From: Laceyella sacchari | Lineage (GTDB): Bacteria > Bacillota > Bacilli > Thermoactinomycetales > Thermoactinomycetaceae | Direction of reading: 5' to 3' | Length of the DNA: 64,000 nucleotides | Assembly (NCBI RefSeq): GCF_004343255.1 | Contig: NZ_SMDD01000001.1 | Coordinates: 1 to 64,000 of the forward strand | Part shown: positions 1 to 7,762 of the stretch, one piece after another | Position numbering within the stretch: position 1 is the stretch's first letter | How the letters are laid out: the number at the start of each line of letters is the position of its first letter | Made by a program: the position numbers and the translations under genes | Notes under the pieces: model-generated | Told to the model about the DNA's origin: nothing | The model's database searches: none | The model's input: the letters and a program-made list of their open reading frames with translations, nothing else

Positions 1-75
1 GGTGGGGCAGATGATTGGGGTGAAGTCGTAACAAGGTATCCCTACCGGAAGGTGGGGATGGATCACCTCCTTTCT
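1..75 (+). rRNA. 16S ribosomal RNA, 3' end (partial)
   Basis: The first bases match the universally conserved 3' end of 16S rRNA: the GAAGTCGTAACAAGG block, the helix 44/45 segment and the terminal GGATCACCTCCTTTCT, which carries the anti-Shine-Dalgarno CACCTCC. The gene enters from the left edge, so only the last ~75 nt are present. It is not followed by a 23S gene: after about 80 nt of spacer there is an intrinsic terminator and then an oppositely oriented protein gene. Confidence 0.97.
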
Positions 76-155
76 AAGGAGCTCTTTCTAGAGCAAATCG
101 ATCATTTTCTTGGGTCACGTGACACTCACTCTTTAGTTTTCAGGGAATACGATTA

Positions 156-184
156 AGCCCCGGCCATAGGCTGGGGCTTTTTTA
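156..184 (+). terminator. Intrinsic terminator after 16S
   Basis: A 10-bp stem (AGCCCCGGCC paired with GGCTGGGGCT, one G-T wobble) closes a three-base ATA loop and is followed by TTTTTT. It lies about 80 nt after the 16S 3' end. The short spacer contains a CTCTTTAGTTTTCAGGGAA stretch resembling rRNA spacer antitermination/processing sequence, so transcription from 16S appears to end here. Confidence 0.85.
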
Positions 185-244
185 TGTTGATTATGAGCAT
201 TCACCATTGTGATGGAAAGTGGATAATAAATGCCAACCTGTAGT

Positions 245-838
245 TTATGCTTTCCACAGGCTGGTGAGATGTTCGTACAAGGGTAGGGCGGATGGTAGCG
301 TGTCGGGGATCGCCCAGTTCAGGGAAGACTCTCCGGGGGTATAGGGAATGATGGTGCCGTAGCCTGAGGCTTGAGCCAAGGCGACACAATCTTCCATCCC
401 CGCAGTTGGGAGGATGCCCATGGTGACTCCTGCGAGCGAAGGGGAGAATTCACATAGTACATAATCGAATGATTTCAGATATTGGCTGGCTAATTGGATG
501 AATAAATCTGTCTCCGATCCCGGTTGCCTGTGGCGAGTTGCATGACTCCCATCAAACCGCCCCCCTCTAATGACCCAAGCCATTCGTTTTTGTGCTTGGG
601 GTTGATGCAGACGAAAAGTAAGCTTGCGTTGTTTCAGCCCATACAACAATGCAAACCATGGCAGATTGCTTAATGGCTTGTGCAATGTAAGTCGTTTGCC
701 CCACAAGGCCTGCATCGGGTGATGGTATAAGTAGGAAATGGGAGAAGAGATGCTCCATTCCACTTCCGCGACCAATGTGGGATCTTCAGGCAACAGTTGT
801 TGGCAGAGAGTGAGTAACGATTCAGATTGGTATTTCAT
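245..838 (-). CDS. Hypothetical protein (197 aa)
   Basis: This reading frame starts at an ATG (MKYQSES...) preceded by GGGGG about 8 nt upstream; an in-frame upstream extension has no ribosome binding site and was not used. The product is about 197 aa, soluble in appearance, with no signal peptide or membrane segment. I recognise no family. The centre carries an RGGRFDGSHATRH stretch rich in Arg and His and the C-terminal half has several Gly/Pro turns, suggesting a compact alpha/beta domain. It converges on the 16S terminator and stands alone; the thioredoxin/EamA operon lies beyond a 300-bp gap. Confidence 0.6.
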   Translation of the reverse strand: MKYQSESLLTLCQQLLPEDPTLVAEVEWSISSPISYLYHHPMQALWGKRLTLHKPLSNLPWFALLYGLKQRKLTFRLHQPQAQKRMAWVIRGGRFDGSHATRHRQPGSETDLFIQLASQYLKSFDYVLCEFSPSLAGVTMGILPTAGMEDCVALAQASGYGTIIPYTPGESSLNWAIPDTLPSALPLYEHLTSLWKA

Positions 839-1138
839 CAACAGACCCCCTACCATTAGATATCGAACAAGTGTTCTTATGTTTCCATTATAAGGGGAGG
901 AGGATGAAAGGGCAACTCCTTTTTGTGAACAATCAATTAAAGCCATTGGAGGCCTCTTCTATTGCTGGTTTGACCAAAGGGGTTATCTTACGCAATGTTT
1001 TGATAATAGTGAACGCCGGTCACTCAGGACAGAAGGGTGCCTGTGGTGACCGGGCGGCAATTGGTGTATCTGTATCCAGTCCATAAGGGGACTGAAATCG
1101 GCGGAGAATAGCATGCTCCCTGCACTTTGCGCAAATAA
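839..1138. other. Intergenic gap with no confident gene
   Basis: About 300 bp. A 60-codon frame starting at 904 follows a GGGGAGGAGG run, but the run abuts the ATG and the peptide resembles nothing known, so no gene is called. An imperfect inverted repeat (GCCGGTCAC ... GTGACCGGGC) lies near 1015-1050 without a T tract. Confidence 0.4.
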
Positions 1139-1564
1139 TCAGGAGAGTAGCTTGCCTATTTCGCTGATGATTCGTGGCAGTGGAACGGTCTCATCATATC
1201 TGCCGTGAATGCGGCCTTGTTGATCGATTAAAACGGTAGTAGGGACAGAGGTAACCCCATAAGCATCGGTTACTTTGGTTCCCTCATCCCGTAGCACGGG
1301 AAATGTGAAAGATGATTGCTTCATAAATGCAACGATGCGATCAGGACTCGCTTCTCTGCCAGTGACATCAATGGTCAAAAATGTAACTTTCGGGTGTTGC
1401 ATGGTGCGATACAATACTTCTTTCCTAGGTAGAGCGTCAAGACATGCCGAACACCATGTCACCCAAAATTCGAGCCAGATTAATTGGCCAGCGTAATGCT
1501 CCAAGCGATGGGTTCTCCCTTCTAGATCAACCAAGGCGAACGAAGGAGCCAGTGGCTTGTCCAT
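1139..1564 (-). CDS. Thioredoxin-like (TlpA/ResA-type) protein
   Basis: A 141-aa thioredoxin-fold protein of the AhpC-TSA/redoxin type. Visible hallmarks are a WVTWCSAC active site with Cys38 and Cys41, and the cis-proline loop SVPTT around residue 108. It resembles ResA/TlpA thiol-disulfide oxidoreductases, but no signal peptide or N-terminal anchor is seen, so a cytoplasmic location is likely unless a start was missed. Its start lies 12 bp after the stop of the EamA transporter gene, so the two are probably cotranscribed. The substrate cannot be told from sequence. The CSAC dipeptide between the cysteines is unusual but not disabling. Confidence 0.85.
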   Translation of the reverse strand: MDKPLAPSFALVDLEGRTHRLEHYAGQLIWLEFWVTWCSACLDALPRKEVLYRTMQHPKVTFLTIDVTGREASPDRIVAFMKQSSFTFPVLRDEGTKVTDAYGVTSVPTTVLIDQQGRIHGRYDETVPLPRIISEIGKLLS

Positions 1565-1576
1565 AGAAACTCCCCC

Positions 1577-2422
1577 TCACATCCGAATCAAGATCAACCC
1601 AGCAAACAACAAGAGCAAGCAAAGGCGTTGCATCCATGATAAGCGCTCGCGGTATATCAAGATCGACAGCAGTGCGACAACTAAACTGTTGGTGGCGAAA
1701 ATGGGAGCGATGATACTTGCCGGCCCTTTTGACAAAGCGATGGAATAGATTTGCAATCCAGCGAACGAGAACACGCCTGCGCCAAGACCCCACCACCAGC
1801 CGATTGCCCGGGTTCGTGGTGGCTCGGGGCGGTCGCGCAGGATGCTGATGCCAAACCAAGCGATTCCCACCACATAGCTGACGAATAAGATGGTGGCGCC
1901 TGGCAGGTGAAGCTCTTCCGTGATTTTGAGACCGCCATTGCGCAAGAAAAAGAGGAGCGTTGCTGTTAACACCAATCCATACCATGAGATATTGCGGATT
2001 CGTAAGTTTTCGTTGGGGTCAATCGGCAACAGAGAAATTGCAGCCACCAGCAGAATCACACCGATCATCTCAGTCCAAGAGATGGTTTCCTGATAGAACA
2101 AGATCGACATAATGACGGTGAGCAAGATGTTGCTGTTCGTCAAAGGAGCGGTCAAACTAGCGGGTCCCACTTCTAGTGCTTTCATGAACAACAGATTGCC
2201 CGCGGCGGAACCGATGCCGATCACTAATCCGAATAACAGCACGGGCCAAGTGAATAACGTTGCCCCCGTATGCAACATCCACCACAAAAAGCCCATCGCC
2301 CCGCTGACATATAAGCCGAGCAGCAGATAATTGTTGGCTCCTTTATGGTGGGAACTGATTTTCATCATAAAACCCGCCAAGCCGAAGGTGAGTGAGCTGA
2401 ACAGTGCAAGTATGAACCACAT
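1577..2422 (-). CDS. EamA-family (DMT) transporter
   Basis: An integral membrane protein of about 281 aa built of two EamA repeats (roughly residues 1-135 and 145-281), giving about ten membrane helices. The second repeat has the typical alternating hydrophobic segments and ends in LILIRM. The ATG at MWFILALF was chosen because a long upstream extension is non-hydrophobic and an AAAGGA ribosome binding site precedes this ATG. Members of the drug/metabolite transporter superfamily export or import amino acids, nucleosides or other small solutes; the substrate is unknown here. It is the first gene of a two-gene unit with the thioredoxin-like protein. Confidence 0.85.
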   Translation of the reverse strand: MWFILALFSSLTFGLAGFMMKISSHHKGANNYLLLGLYVSGAMGFLWWMLHTGATLFTWPVLLFGLVIGIGSAAGNLLFMKALEVGPASLTAPLTNSNILLTVIMSILFYQETISWTEMIGVILLVAAISLLPIDPNENLRIRNISWYGLVLTATLLFFLRNGGLKITEELHLPGATILFVSYVVGIAWFGISILRDRPEPPRTRAIGWWWGLGAGVFSFAGLQIYSIALSKGPASIIAPIFATNSLVVALLSILIYRERLSWMQRLCLLLLFAGLILIRM

Positions 2423-2582
2423 GGAGCGATAATCCTTTCTGTGTCGGTTCGTGCCAATGATAATGCGGTTGCTTGCGACAACGATTCCATGATAACGTGA
2501 CTCAATAATCACGTCTACCAGTAGGAGACTCTTTCTTATTCTTATATTTGGGGGCGGCAAATATTTGCGCACCGGGCGGGAG

Positions 2583-2612
2583 TTGACAACACCTAGGGTG
2601 GACAGGCATGCT
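2583..2612 (+). promoter_or_regulatory. Possible promoter for the TPR protein gene
   Basis: A perfect TTGACA at 2583-2588 is followed 18 nt later by a weak -10 (CATGCT). It lies about 30 nt before the GTG start at 2643. The -35 is convincing, the -10 is not. Confidence 0.35.
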
Positions 2613-2642
2613 AAAAAATAAAAGAGAGTGGGGGGAAAGATT

Positions 2643-3338
2643 GTGCAATCAATAGATGGATTGTTGCAAGAAGCATACGATTTGGTCGGCCAGCGGCTAC
2701 CGAAAGAAACGTTTAGGGATGCGGAACATCCGAACAACCGCCTGTTAATCGGGGTCACCTGTCTGCGGGTCGGGGCAGTAAATGTGGCTTACCGCTTGTT
2801 TGAATCGATTGCTCAGGAAGGGCCGAAGGAGAATGCCAACCATCACTTCGCTTATGTGCGGAGTTTGGTAGAGATGGCTGAAATCGATGCTGAAAACGAA
2901 CGCTACTCGCAGGCGGCTGAACATATGGCCACGGCGTTGGCTGAATACCCGGAATCGATGGGATATATGATGAGCAGGGTTCATCTGGAAGTGTATTTGA
3001 CTTATTACCAATACCAAGCGGGCAGAAAAGACGAAGCGCTGTCAGGTATCGCTGCGCTTTGCGCGCGTGAGGAGCAAGCCTTTCGGGAGATGGAGCTCAG
3101 AGATGCAAAGGCTTTGGTTGGCCCCGGCTTGTGTTATGCGTTGCATCAGTGGGCTTTGTTCTATGCGATGGAGGGAGATTGGGATCGCGCATATGAAAAA
3201 GCGAAAAGCATGATTCCGTACGCTACTTCCGTCGATGAAGCCGGCGTGGAGCAAGCAGAGCGGTTACATCGGGAAGGAAATGGCGAGGCGGCTATGAACC
3301 GTTTGATTGAAGCGGTACGATATCGCGATGGAGAATGA
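2643..3338 (+). CDS. TPR-like helical repeat protein
   Basis: A 231-aa protein made almost entirely of amphipathic helices. Repeats such as AQEGPKENANHHFAYVRSL, YSQAAEHMATALAEYP and GDWDRAYEKAKSMIPYA look like degenerate tetratricopeptide repeats, a protein-protein interaction scaffold. The GTG at 2643 is preferred because GGGGGGAAAG precedes it at a normal distance; an upstream ATG at 2628 lies inside that purine run. The DUF1802 gene begins 15 bp downstream, so the two probably form an operon. No catalytic motif is seen and the partner is unknown. Confidence 0.7.
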   Translation: MQSIDGLLQEAYDLVGQRLPKETFRDAEHPNNRLLIGVTCLRVGAVNVAYRLFESIAQEGPKENANHHFAYVRSLVEMAEIDAENERYSQAAEHMATALAEYPESMGYMMSRVHLEVYLTYYQYQAGRKDEALSGIAALCAREEQAFREMELRDAKALVGPGLCYALHQWALFYAMEGDWDRAYEKAKSMIPYATSVDEAGVEQAERLHREGNGEAAMNRLIEAVRYRDGE

Positions 3339-3353
3339 GAAAGGGGGCGGAAC

Positions 3354-3938
3354 ATGGCGGCGGGGATCATCGCAGAGACCACGGTCGGTTTGAAAGATTG
3401 GGCGGTAGCTGTTGAAGCATTGGGTTCAGGCAAGCAAATTCTGGTCATGCGCAAAGGGGGCATTGCCGAGGAGACACGCCATTTTACCGTCCAAAGTGAT
3501 CGGTTTTATTTGTTTCCGGCATATGAACATCAAAAAGAAGAGCTGTTGAAGCCCGAATATCAGGGAGGAATCGCAGAAACCCGCAAGGAGTGGACGGATG
3601 GGCAACAAATGGTGACCATCAAATATTTCGCCGTATTGCATGAGGATATCGAAGTGCGCGATGAAGAAGTGTTACTGCGCTTGTCTCCCTATCATATCTG
3701 GAATGACCGGTTTGCGACGGAGCGGTTAAAGTGGAAGAAGAAACACCCGCTGCATGTGTTGCTGTTGCGAGTGTACAAACTGGAACAGCCCTTTGCCATT
3801 CCAGTTCGCGACGCGTATTTTGGTTGCAAATCGTGGCATCAATTGCCGGAAGAGCTACACGGATTGAAAGGAGTTCCCGTTTTGTCGGATGAGGCGTTTG
3901 AAAGCGAAGTGAAAGCGATCAAAGCCGCATTGGTTTAA
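3354..3938 (+). CDS. DUF1802 family protein
   Basis: A 194-aa protein with the DUF1802 pattern: LKDWAVAVEAL near the N terminus, ILVMRKGGI around residue 30, FYLFPAYEHQ around residue 50, then RLSPYHIW in the middle. Members occur in cyanobacteria and Bacillales and have no known function. GAAAGGGGGCGGAAC precedes the ATG. It follows the TPR protein gene closely and is followed by a terminator shared with the convergent gene. Confidence 0.85.
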   Translation: MAAGIIAETTVGLKDWAVAVEALGSGKQILVMRKGGIAEETRHFTVQSDRFYLFPAYEHQKEELLKPEYQGGIAETRKEWTDGQQMVTIKYFAVLHEDIEVRDEEVLLRLSPYHIWNDRFATERLKWKKKHPLHVLLLRVYKLEQPFAIPVRDAYFGCKSWHQLPEELHGLKGVPVLSDEAFESEVKAIKAALV

Positions 3939-3964
3939 GCTTTTCTTTTGTTGGCAACTACATG

Positions 3965-3998
3965 AAAACGGACTCCAGATTGGCGGAGTCCGTTTTTT
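3965..3998. terminator. Bidirectional terminator
   Basis: The stem AAACGGACTCC / GGAGTCCGTTT has an 9-nt loop and is flanked by T-rich sequence on the + strand and A-rich sequence on the other side. It separates the convergent genes ending at 3938 (+) and 3997 (-); its right edge touches the stop codon of the latter. Confidence 0.8.
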
Positions 3999-4278
3999 AG
4001 GCGTTTTGTAAGGAGTTTACTTGATTTTCAAATTCAAGCAATAGTTCTTCCAATGTCATTTGGTTTTCCAAATACAACTGAACCAGCTCTAGGAAAAGGG
4101 TGTTTTTGTCCTCGGGCAGATTCAATGTTTCCAACAGCTCGTTGAATGGGTCAAAATCACGAGCTAAGATATGTATGCTGTTTGATTGAAATAAGGTTTC
4201 CAACTGACTTGTCTTATGATAAATATCTTTGACCATTTTAAGTATAATGCCGATGAGGTGTTTTTTTTGTTGATCCAT
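3997..4278 (-). CDS. Small hypothetical protein (93 aa)
   Basis: A 93-aa acidic, mostly helical protein rich in Leu and Glu (LFLELVQLYLENQMTLEELLLEFENQ in its C-terminal half, suggestive of an amphipathic or coiled-coil helix). AAAGGGAG precedes the ATG at a good distance. No signal peptide, no cysteines and no recognised family. It is a single-gene unit between a shared terminator and the divergent oxidoreductase gene. Confidence 0.6.
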   Translation of the reverse strand: MDQQKKHLIGIILKMVKDIYHKTSQLETLFQSNSIHILARDFDPFNELLETLNLPEDKNTLFLELVQLYLENQMTLEELLLEFENQVNSLQNA

Positions 4279-4390
4279 TCTAACTCCCTTTCTTCTTTCT
4301 TTATAATGGTACTAAAGGGTATTATAACAGATTAAATTGAAATTCTGCACTTGATTTCGGTTAACTTGCCAATTAGGAGGGGTTCAATCC

Positions 4391-5380
4391 ATGAAAGCAG
4401 TCGTGATCAAAGAAAAGGGCGGGGCGGAGCAATTAGAGATTAAAGAAATCGCCAAACCCATATGCAAAGAAGATGAATTACTCGTTCGTGTGAAAGCGAC
4501 CGCCGTGAACCGCGCCGATATCGCCCAACGGGAAGGCGCATATCCGCCGCCTCCTGGGGCGAGTCCCATCTTGGGGTTGGAGTTGGCCGGGATTGTGGAG
4601 GAAGTGGGGGAAGCATGCCAGGACAGATGGGCGGTAGGAGACAGGGTGTTTGGACTGCTATCGGGCGGGGGGTATGCGGAATATGCCGTATTGCCTGGTG
4701 TGCTGGCGCTCCCAATTCCGGAGTCGTTATCTTTTGAAGAAGCGGCCGCCATTCCCGAAGTGTTTTTAACCGCATATCAGTGCTTATTTTGGATCGGGCG
4801 TCTGCAAAAAGGGGAAAAGGTGTTGATTCACGCTGGCGCCAGCGGGGTGGGTACAGCTGCGATCCAGTTGGCGCGGGCGACTGGGGCCGAAGCGTTGGTC
4901 ACTGTCGGTTCGGAGGAAAAGCGGGATTTCTGCTTACGTTTGGGAGCCAAACATGCATTCAATTACCGCGAAGGGAATTTTTCCGATAAGGTGTTAGAAG
5001 CTACCGATGGCCAGGGCGTTGACGTGGTATTGGATTTTGTGGGTGCCCCTTATTGGCAACAAAACCTGAGTGTGCTGAAGATGGATGGCCGCTTGGTCTT
5101 CATCAGCGCGCTGGGTGGTACCAAGCTGGACCAAGCTTCCATCGGCGCAATTTTGCGCAAGCGCTTGACAATTACCGGCACGACTCTGCGCTCCCGTTCA
5201 TTGGCGTATAAAGAAGCACTTAACCGTGATTTCGCTTCGTTCGCGCTTCCCCGGTTGGTCAGCGGAGAATTAAAGCCGGTCATTGATACCGTCTATCCGT
5301 TGTCAGAAGTGCAAGAAGCCCACCGCTATATGGAACAGAATAAGAACAAAGGCAAGATTGTGTTGCGAATAGAAGATTGA
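4391..5380 (+). CDS. NADPH:quinone oxidoreductase-like zinc-independent dehydrogenase
   Basis: A 329-aa medium-chain dehydrogenase/reductase. An N-terminal GroES-like domain (about 1-120) with NRADIAQREG is followed by a Rossmann domain with the nucleotide-binding GASGVG at residues 149-154. The structural and catalytic zinc cysteines of alcohol dehydrogenases are absent, which fits the quinone oxidoreductase (QOR/PIG3) branch using NADPH on quinones or enals. TTAGGAGGGG precedes the ATG. It stands alone with its own upstream region; the AhpD-like gene follows after 120 bp. The physiological substrate is not deducible. Confidence 0.9.
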   Translation: MKAVVIKEKGGAEQLEIKEIAKPICKEDELLVRVKATAVNRADIAQREGAYPPPPGASPILGLELAGIVEEVGEACQDRWAVGDRVFGLLSGGGYAEYAVLPGVLALPIPESLSFEEAAAIPEVFLTAYQCLFWIGRLQKGEKVLIHAGASGVGTAAIQLARATGAEALVTVGSEEKRDFCLRLGAKHAFNYREGNFSDKVLEATDGQGVDVVLDFVGAPYWQQNLSVLKMDGRLVFISALGGTKLDQASIGAILRKRLTITGTTLRSRSLAYKEALNRDFASFALPRLVSGELKPVIDTVYPLSEVQEAHRYMEQNKNKGKIVLRIED

Positions 5381-5503
5381 TTTGGTTTTTTCTCTTGCTC
5401 CGAGCAGTGGCCTCCTGTTTGCATTTTTTTTCCGGAAAGAGAGAAACTAGGGTGGACACCCTGCGGTTTCATCAGGGTCATCTTGGATCAGGAGGTGGCG
5501 AGC

Positions 5504-5854
5504 ATGGTGGAGCGAGGAATTGAACAAGCGCTACTTGAATACAAGGAAGGACTTGGCCGGTTGGCGAAGCATCTTCCTGAAGTGGCGCACGCTTATAATC
5601 AGTTTACTGGGGCTTGCTTCAGTGAAGGCGCCTTGTCCCTGAAGGAGAAACACCTCATCGCCTTAGCACTGGGCGTGTTTTCCAATGATGAATACTGCAT
5701 CGTTTATCACACCAAAGGTGCGGTGGACAATGGGGCGAGCGAACAAGAAGTGTTGGAAGCAGCTGGAGTGAGTGCCGCGTTTGGGGGCGGCATGGCGATG
5801 TCCCAAGCGGTGACGGTTCTGCTTGAGGCGCTTGATGAATTGAAAGGAAAATGA
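5504..5854 (+). CDS. Carboxymuconolactone decarboxylase / AhpD-like protein
   Basis: A 116-aa CMD-fold protein. The family signature is present as DEYCIVYH at residues 62-69 within a helix, followed by GASEQEVLEAAG. In AhpD-type peroxidase adaptors this motif is CxxC plus His; here the first cysteine is aspartate (Asp62) and only Cys65 and His69 remain, so the disulfide relay cannot form in the usual way. The ATG at 5504 follows AGGAGGT by 7 nt and is preferred to an upstream TTG. A strong terminator follows. The function may be a monothiol variant of AhpD or a non-redox CMD. Confidence 0.85.
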   Translation: MVERGIEQALLEYKEGLGRLAKHLPEVAHAYNQFTGACFSEGALSLKEKHLIALALGVFSNDEYCIVYHTKGAVDNGASEQEVLEAAGVSAAFGGGMAMSQAVTVLLEALDELKGK

Positions 5855-5857
5855 GTG

Positions 5858-5898
5858 GATCGATCCGGTTTCGGTATGGAACCGGATCGATCATTTTT
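5858..5898 (+). terminator. Intrinsic terminator
   Basis: A 13-bp perfect stem (GATCGATCCGGTT / AACCGGATCGATC) is followed by ATTTTTATTT, directly after the AhpD-like gene. Confidence 0.9.
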
Positions 5899-6053
5899 AT
5901 TTAGATGAAAATATGTTATCAAGAAAAAAGTTTTGTTTCACTTCTACAATTAACAGGGGAGGTTTATTAAATTTAAAAAAACAACAACAATTCGAGAAAG
6001 TCAATTGATGTTATGGTAGGATTATTAACTTTTTTAAAATAGAGAAATGCTTG

Positions 6054-6082
6054 TTGACAAGGGGGAAAGTCCAGAGTACGAT
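6054..6082 (+). promoter_or_regulatory. Sigma-A-type promoter for cbpB
   Basis: TTGACA at 6054-6059, 17 nt, then TACGAT at 6077-6082. It would start transcription near 6090, giving a leader of about 165 nt before cbpB. The leader holds an imperfect hairpin (GGGCTTC ... GAAGCCC, about 6150-6186). Confidence 0.6.
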
Positions 6083-6254
6083 GGGAAAGGAATTGCGCAT
6101 ACGCAAAAATGGCTCCAAATCGGTTTAAGTTTACCCATATTGGGGAATAAGGGCTTCCGGGAGAATGAATTAACAAGAGAAGCCCGGGCGTTCCGTGTTG
6201 AGCTACTCTATGGTAGTTTGCGTTTGATTACCGAGAGTAAGGGAGTTTGAGCAC

Positions 6255-6731
6255 ATGCTAAAACGAGATCAAGCCGGCTATTTGTTTGAACGCAAGATTA
6301 CCCCTTTCATCATTCCGAAAGAGCAAGTGGTAGTCGTTGATCCGGATTGGTCACTGGAAAGGGCGCTTCTAGTATTGACACGCAAGGGGACGAATTCGGT
6401 TCCTGTGATCAATAAGGTGGGTCAAGTAGAGGGTCTGATCAGCAAAACAGAAATACTTGATTTCATGTTTAAAATCAGCCAAGGAAACGAAATTGACTTC
6501 AGCCAACTTAGCAAGTACAAAGTGCAGGAAGCGATGAACAAAAACCATTCTGGCATTCTGGCCAACTCGATTTTTTCATTCGCCTTTGAGGTGTTGATCA
6601 ATCGATCATATATTCCCATCATTGATATAAAAGGGATGTTTGTGGGGATTTTGACCAGAAAAGTCATGATGGAACAAGTGATTGAATATTTCAAAGAAGA
6701 ATATATGAATACAGTGGCAGATCAAATTTAA
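6255..6731 (+). CDS. cbpB: CBS-domain cyclic-di-AMP-binding protein
   Basis: A 158-aa protein consisting of two CBS motifs (about 15-75 and 85-150), matching CbpB/DarB (B. subtilis YkuL) in length and in segments such as FIIPKEQVVVVDPDW and NSVPVINKVGQVEGLISKTEI. In B. subtilis and Listeria this protein binds c-di-AMP and, when free, stimulates the (p)ppGpp synthetase Rel and pyruvate carboxylase. TAAGGGAG precedes the ATG. It is monocistronic: a clear promoter lies 170 nt upstream and a terminator follows. In B. subtilis ykuL is near ykuQR (dapH-dapL); that link is looser here. Confidence 0.85.
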   Translation: MLKRDQAGYLFERKITPFIIPKEQVVVVDPDWSLERALLVLTRKGTNSVPVINKVGQVEGLISKTEILDFMFKISQGNEIDFSQLSKYKVQEAMNKNHSGILANSIFSFAFEVLINRSYIPIIDIKGMFVGILTRKVMMEQVIEYFKEEYMNTVADQI

Positions 6732-6766
6732 CGCCTGAAAGACCAGGAGAGAAGATGGGGTAAAGG

Positions 6767-6799
6767 AAAACCGCTCCAATGTGATTGGGCGGTTTTCTC
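6767..6799 (+). terminator. Intrinsic terminator after cbpB
   Basis: The stem AAAACCGCTCCAAT / ATTGGGCGGTTTT is followed by a short T-rich stretch, 35 nt after the cbpB stop. Confidence 0.8.
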
Positions 6800-6876
6800 T
6801 GATCTGCTGCATGTTTTTCTACATAAAGAAAATAAAAAAGAATAAACATAAAAAATAATAAGTGCCATGCATTTGT

Positions 6877-7428
6877 TCAGTTTTTCACTTCCACAAACAG
6901 GTCATCCAACAGTTGATGTTGATGGCACTGCTGGAAAAACTGGCTCAATTCTTGCCAAAGTGCAGCTTCTTGTTGCCGTTCAGTAATTTGCGCAGTCAAT
7001 TTGACGTATTGTAGCCACCCAAAGAAGGAGAAGGGGATGAATGGAAAAGAAAAGTCCTCTTTATAACAAGACATCAGGATGGGTTCCAACTCGCGGTAAG
7101 CACTTTTCAGAATGGTGATTTCAAGCGTTTCCGGTAGTTTCGCTGCGGCGTGTACCAAGGGGCGCTGTTTTTTCCAAATGTGGAGCATGCGTTTTTTTAG
7201 GAAGCTGTTGCGGTATCTGTCTTGATCCTTTGGATCGAGTGGGACGCGAAAAGAAGGTTTATTTTCACGTGCCTTGTTTTCATAAAAAAAGGATCGTTCA
7301 GACTTCTTGTAGGGGTCGGCATTCAACGCTGCTGAAGAGGTTTTTTTGCTTAAAAAATCAACCGGTGAAGCAATAGATTTCAAAATGGAAAGATGGCCTC
7401 TCGACAATAGCATATTGTTTTTTTCCAT
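6877..7428 (-). CDS. Hypothetical protein (183 aa)
   Basis: A 183-aa basic protein. The N-terminal ~75 residues are polar and Lys/Ser-rich and probably disordered; the C-terminal ~110 residues are helical with aromatic clusters (SFPFIPFSFFGWLQYVK). No signal peptide, catalytic motif or known family. The ATG is supported by AGGAGGAAT. The gene is monocistronic, between the cbpB terminator and the AT-rich upstream region of the CPBP gene. Confidence 0.55.
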   Translation of the reverse strand: MEKNNMLLSRGHLSILKSIASPVDFLSKKTSSAALNADPYKKSERSFFYENKARENKPSFRVPLDPKDQDRYRNSFLKKRMLHIWKKQRPLVHAAAKLPETLEITILKSAYRELEPILMSCYKEDFSFPFIPFSFFGWLQYVKLTAQITERQQEAALWQELSQFFQQCHQHQLLDDLFVEVKN

Positions 7429-7762
7429 AACTATTCCTCCTACAAGTGCACTTCTGCATCAGACGAACAAGTGGTAAAAATTAAAAAACGAATGAAGACA
7501 GAATAAAATGATAAAAAAGATGAAAGGCGTTCAAATCGCGCCTTCTATAGAATATTCTGCCTTAAAAATGTGTTTTAAGCAAGTGAATATCAGCTTAATT
7601 TCGCCTGATATTTGAACAATTCTTAGATATTTTTTCAGTAAGGTTTATCTATTTTCGTAATATAATGTAAAATGCGAGCGGTCTAAATTGTGGTTTGTAA
7701 ATGTCTCATCATATATTTCCGTATGCAACGGGAAAATTCCTGTTTTCCCTAAAATTAGGAGA
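7429..7762. other. AT-rich divergent intergenic region
   Basis: About 330 bp separating divergent genes. A TATAAT at 7661-7666 may be the -10 of the CPBP gene, but no good -35 lies 17 nt upstream. Nothing else is recognised. Confidence 0.35.

Noticed and set aside
904..1086. 60-codon + frame after a GGGGAGGAGG run
   Set aside because: The purine run abuts the ATG, so spacing is poor, and the peptide shows no fold-like pattern or known relatives; left as non-coding.
2591..5458. The 12-mer CTAGGGTGGACA occurring at about 2592 and 5448
   Set aside because: The match is short, has no common position relative to genes and could be chance.
6047..6250. 67-codon + frame upstream of cbpB
   Set aside because: It lies across a strong promoter and its predicted leader, has no ribosome binding site and no recognisable product.
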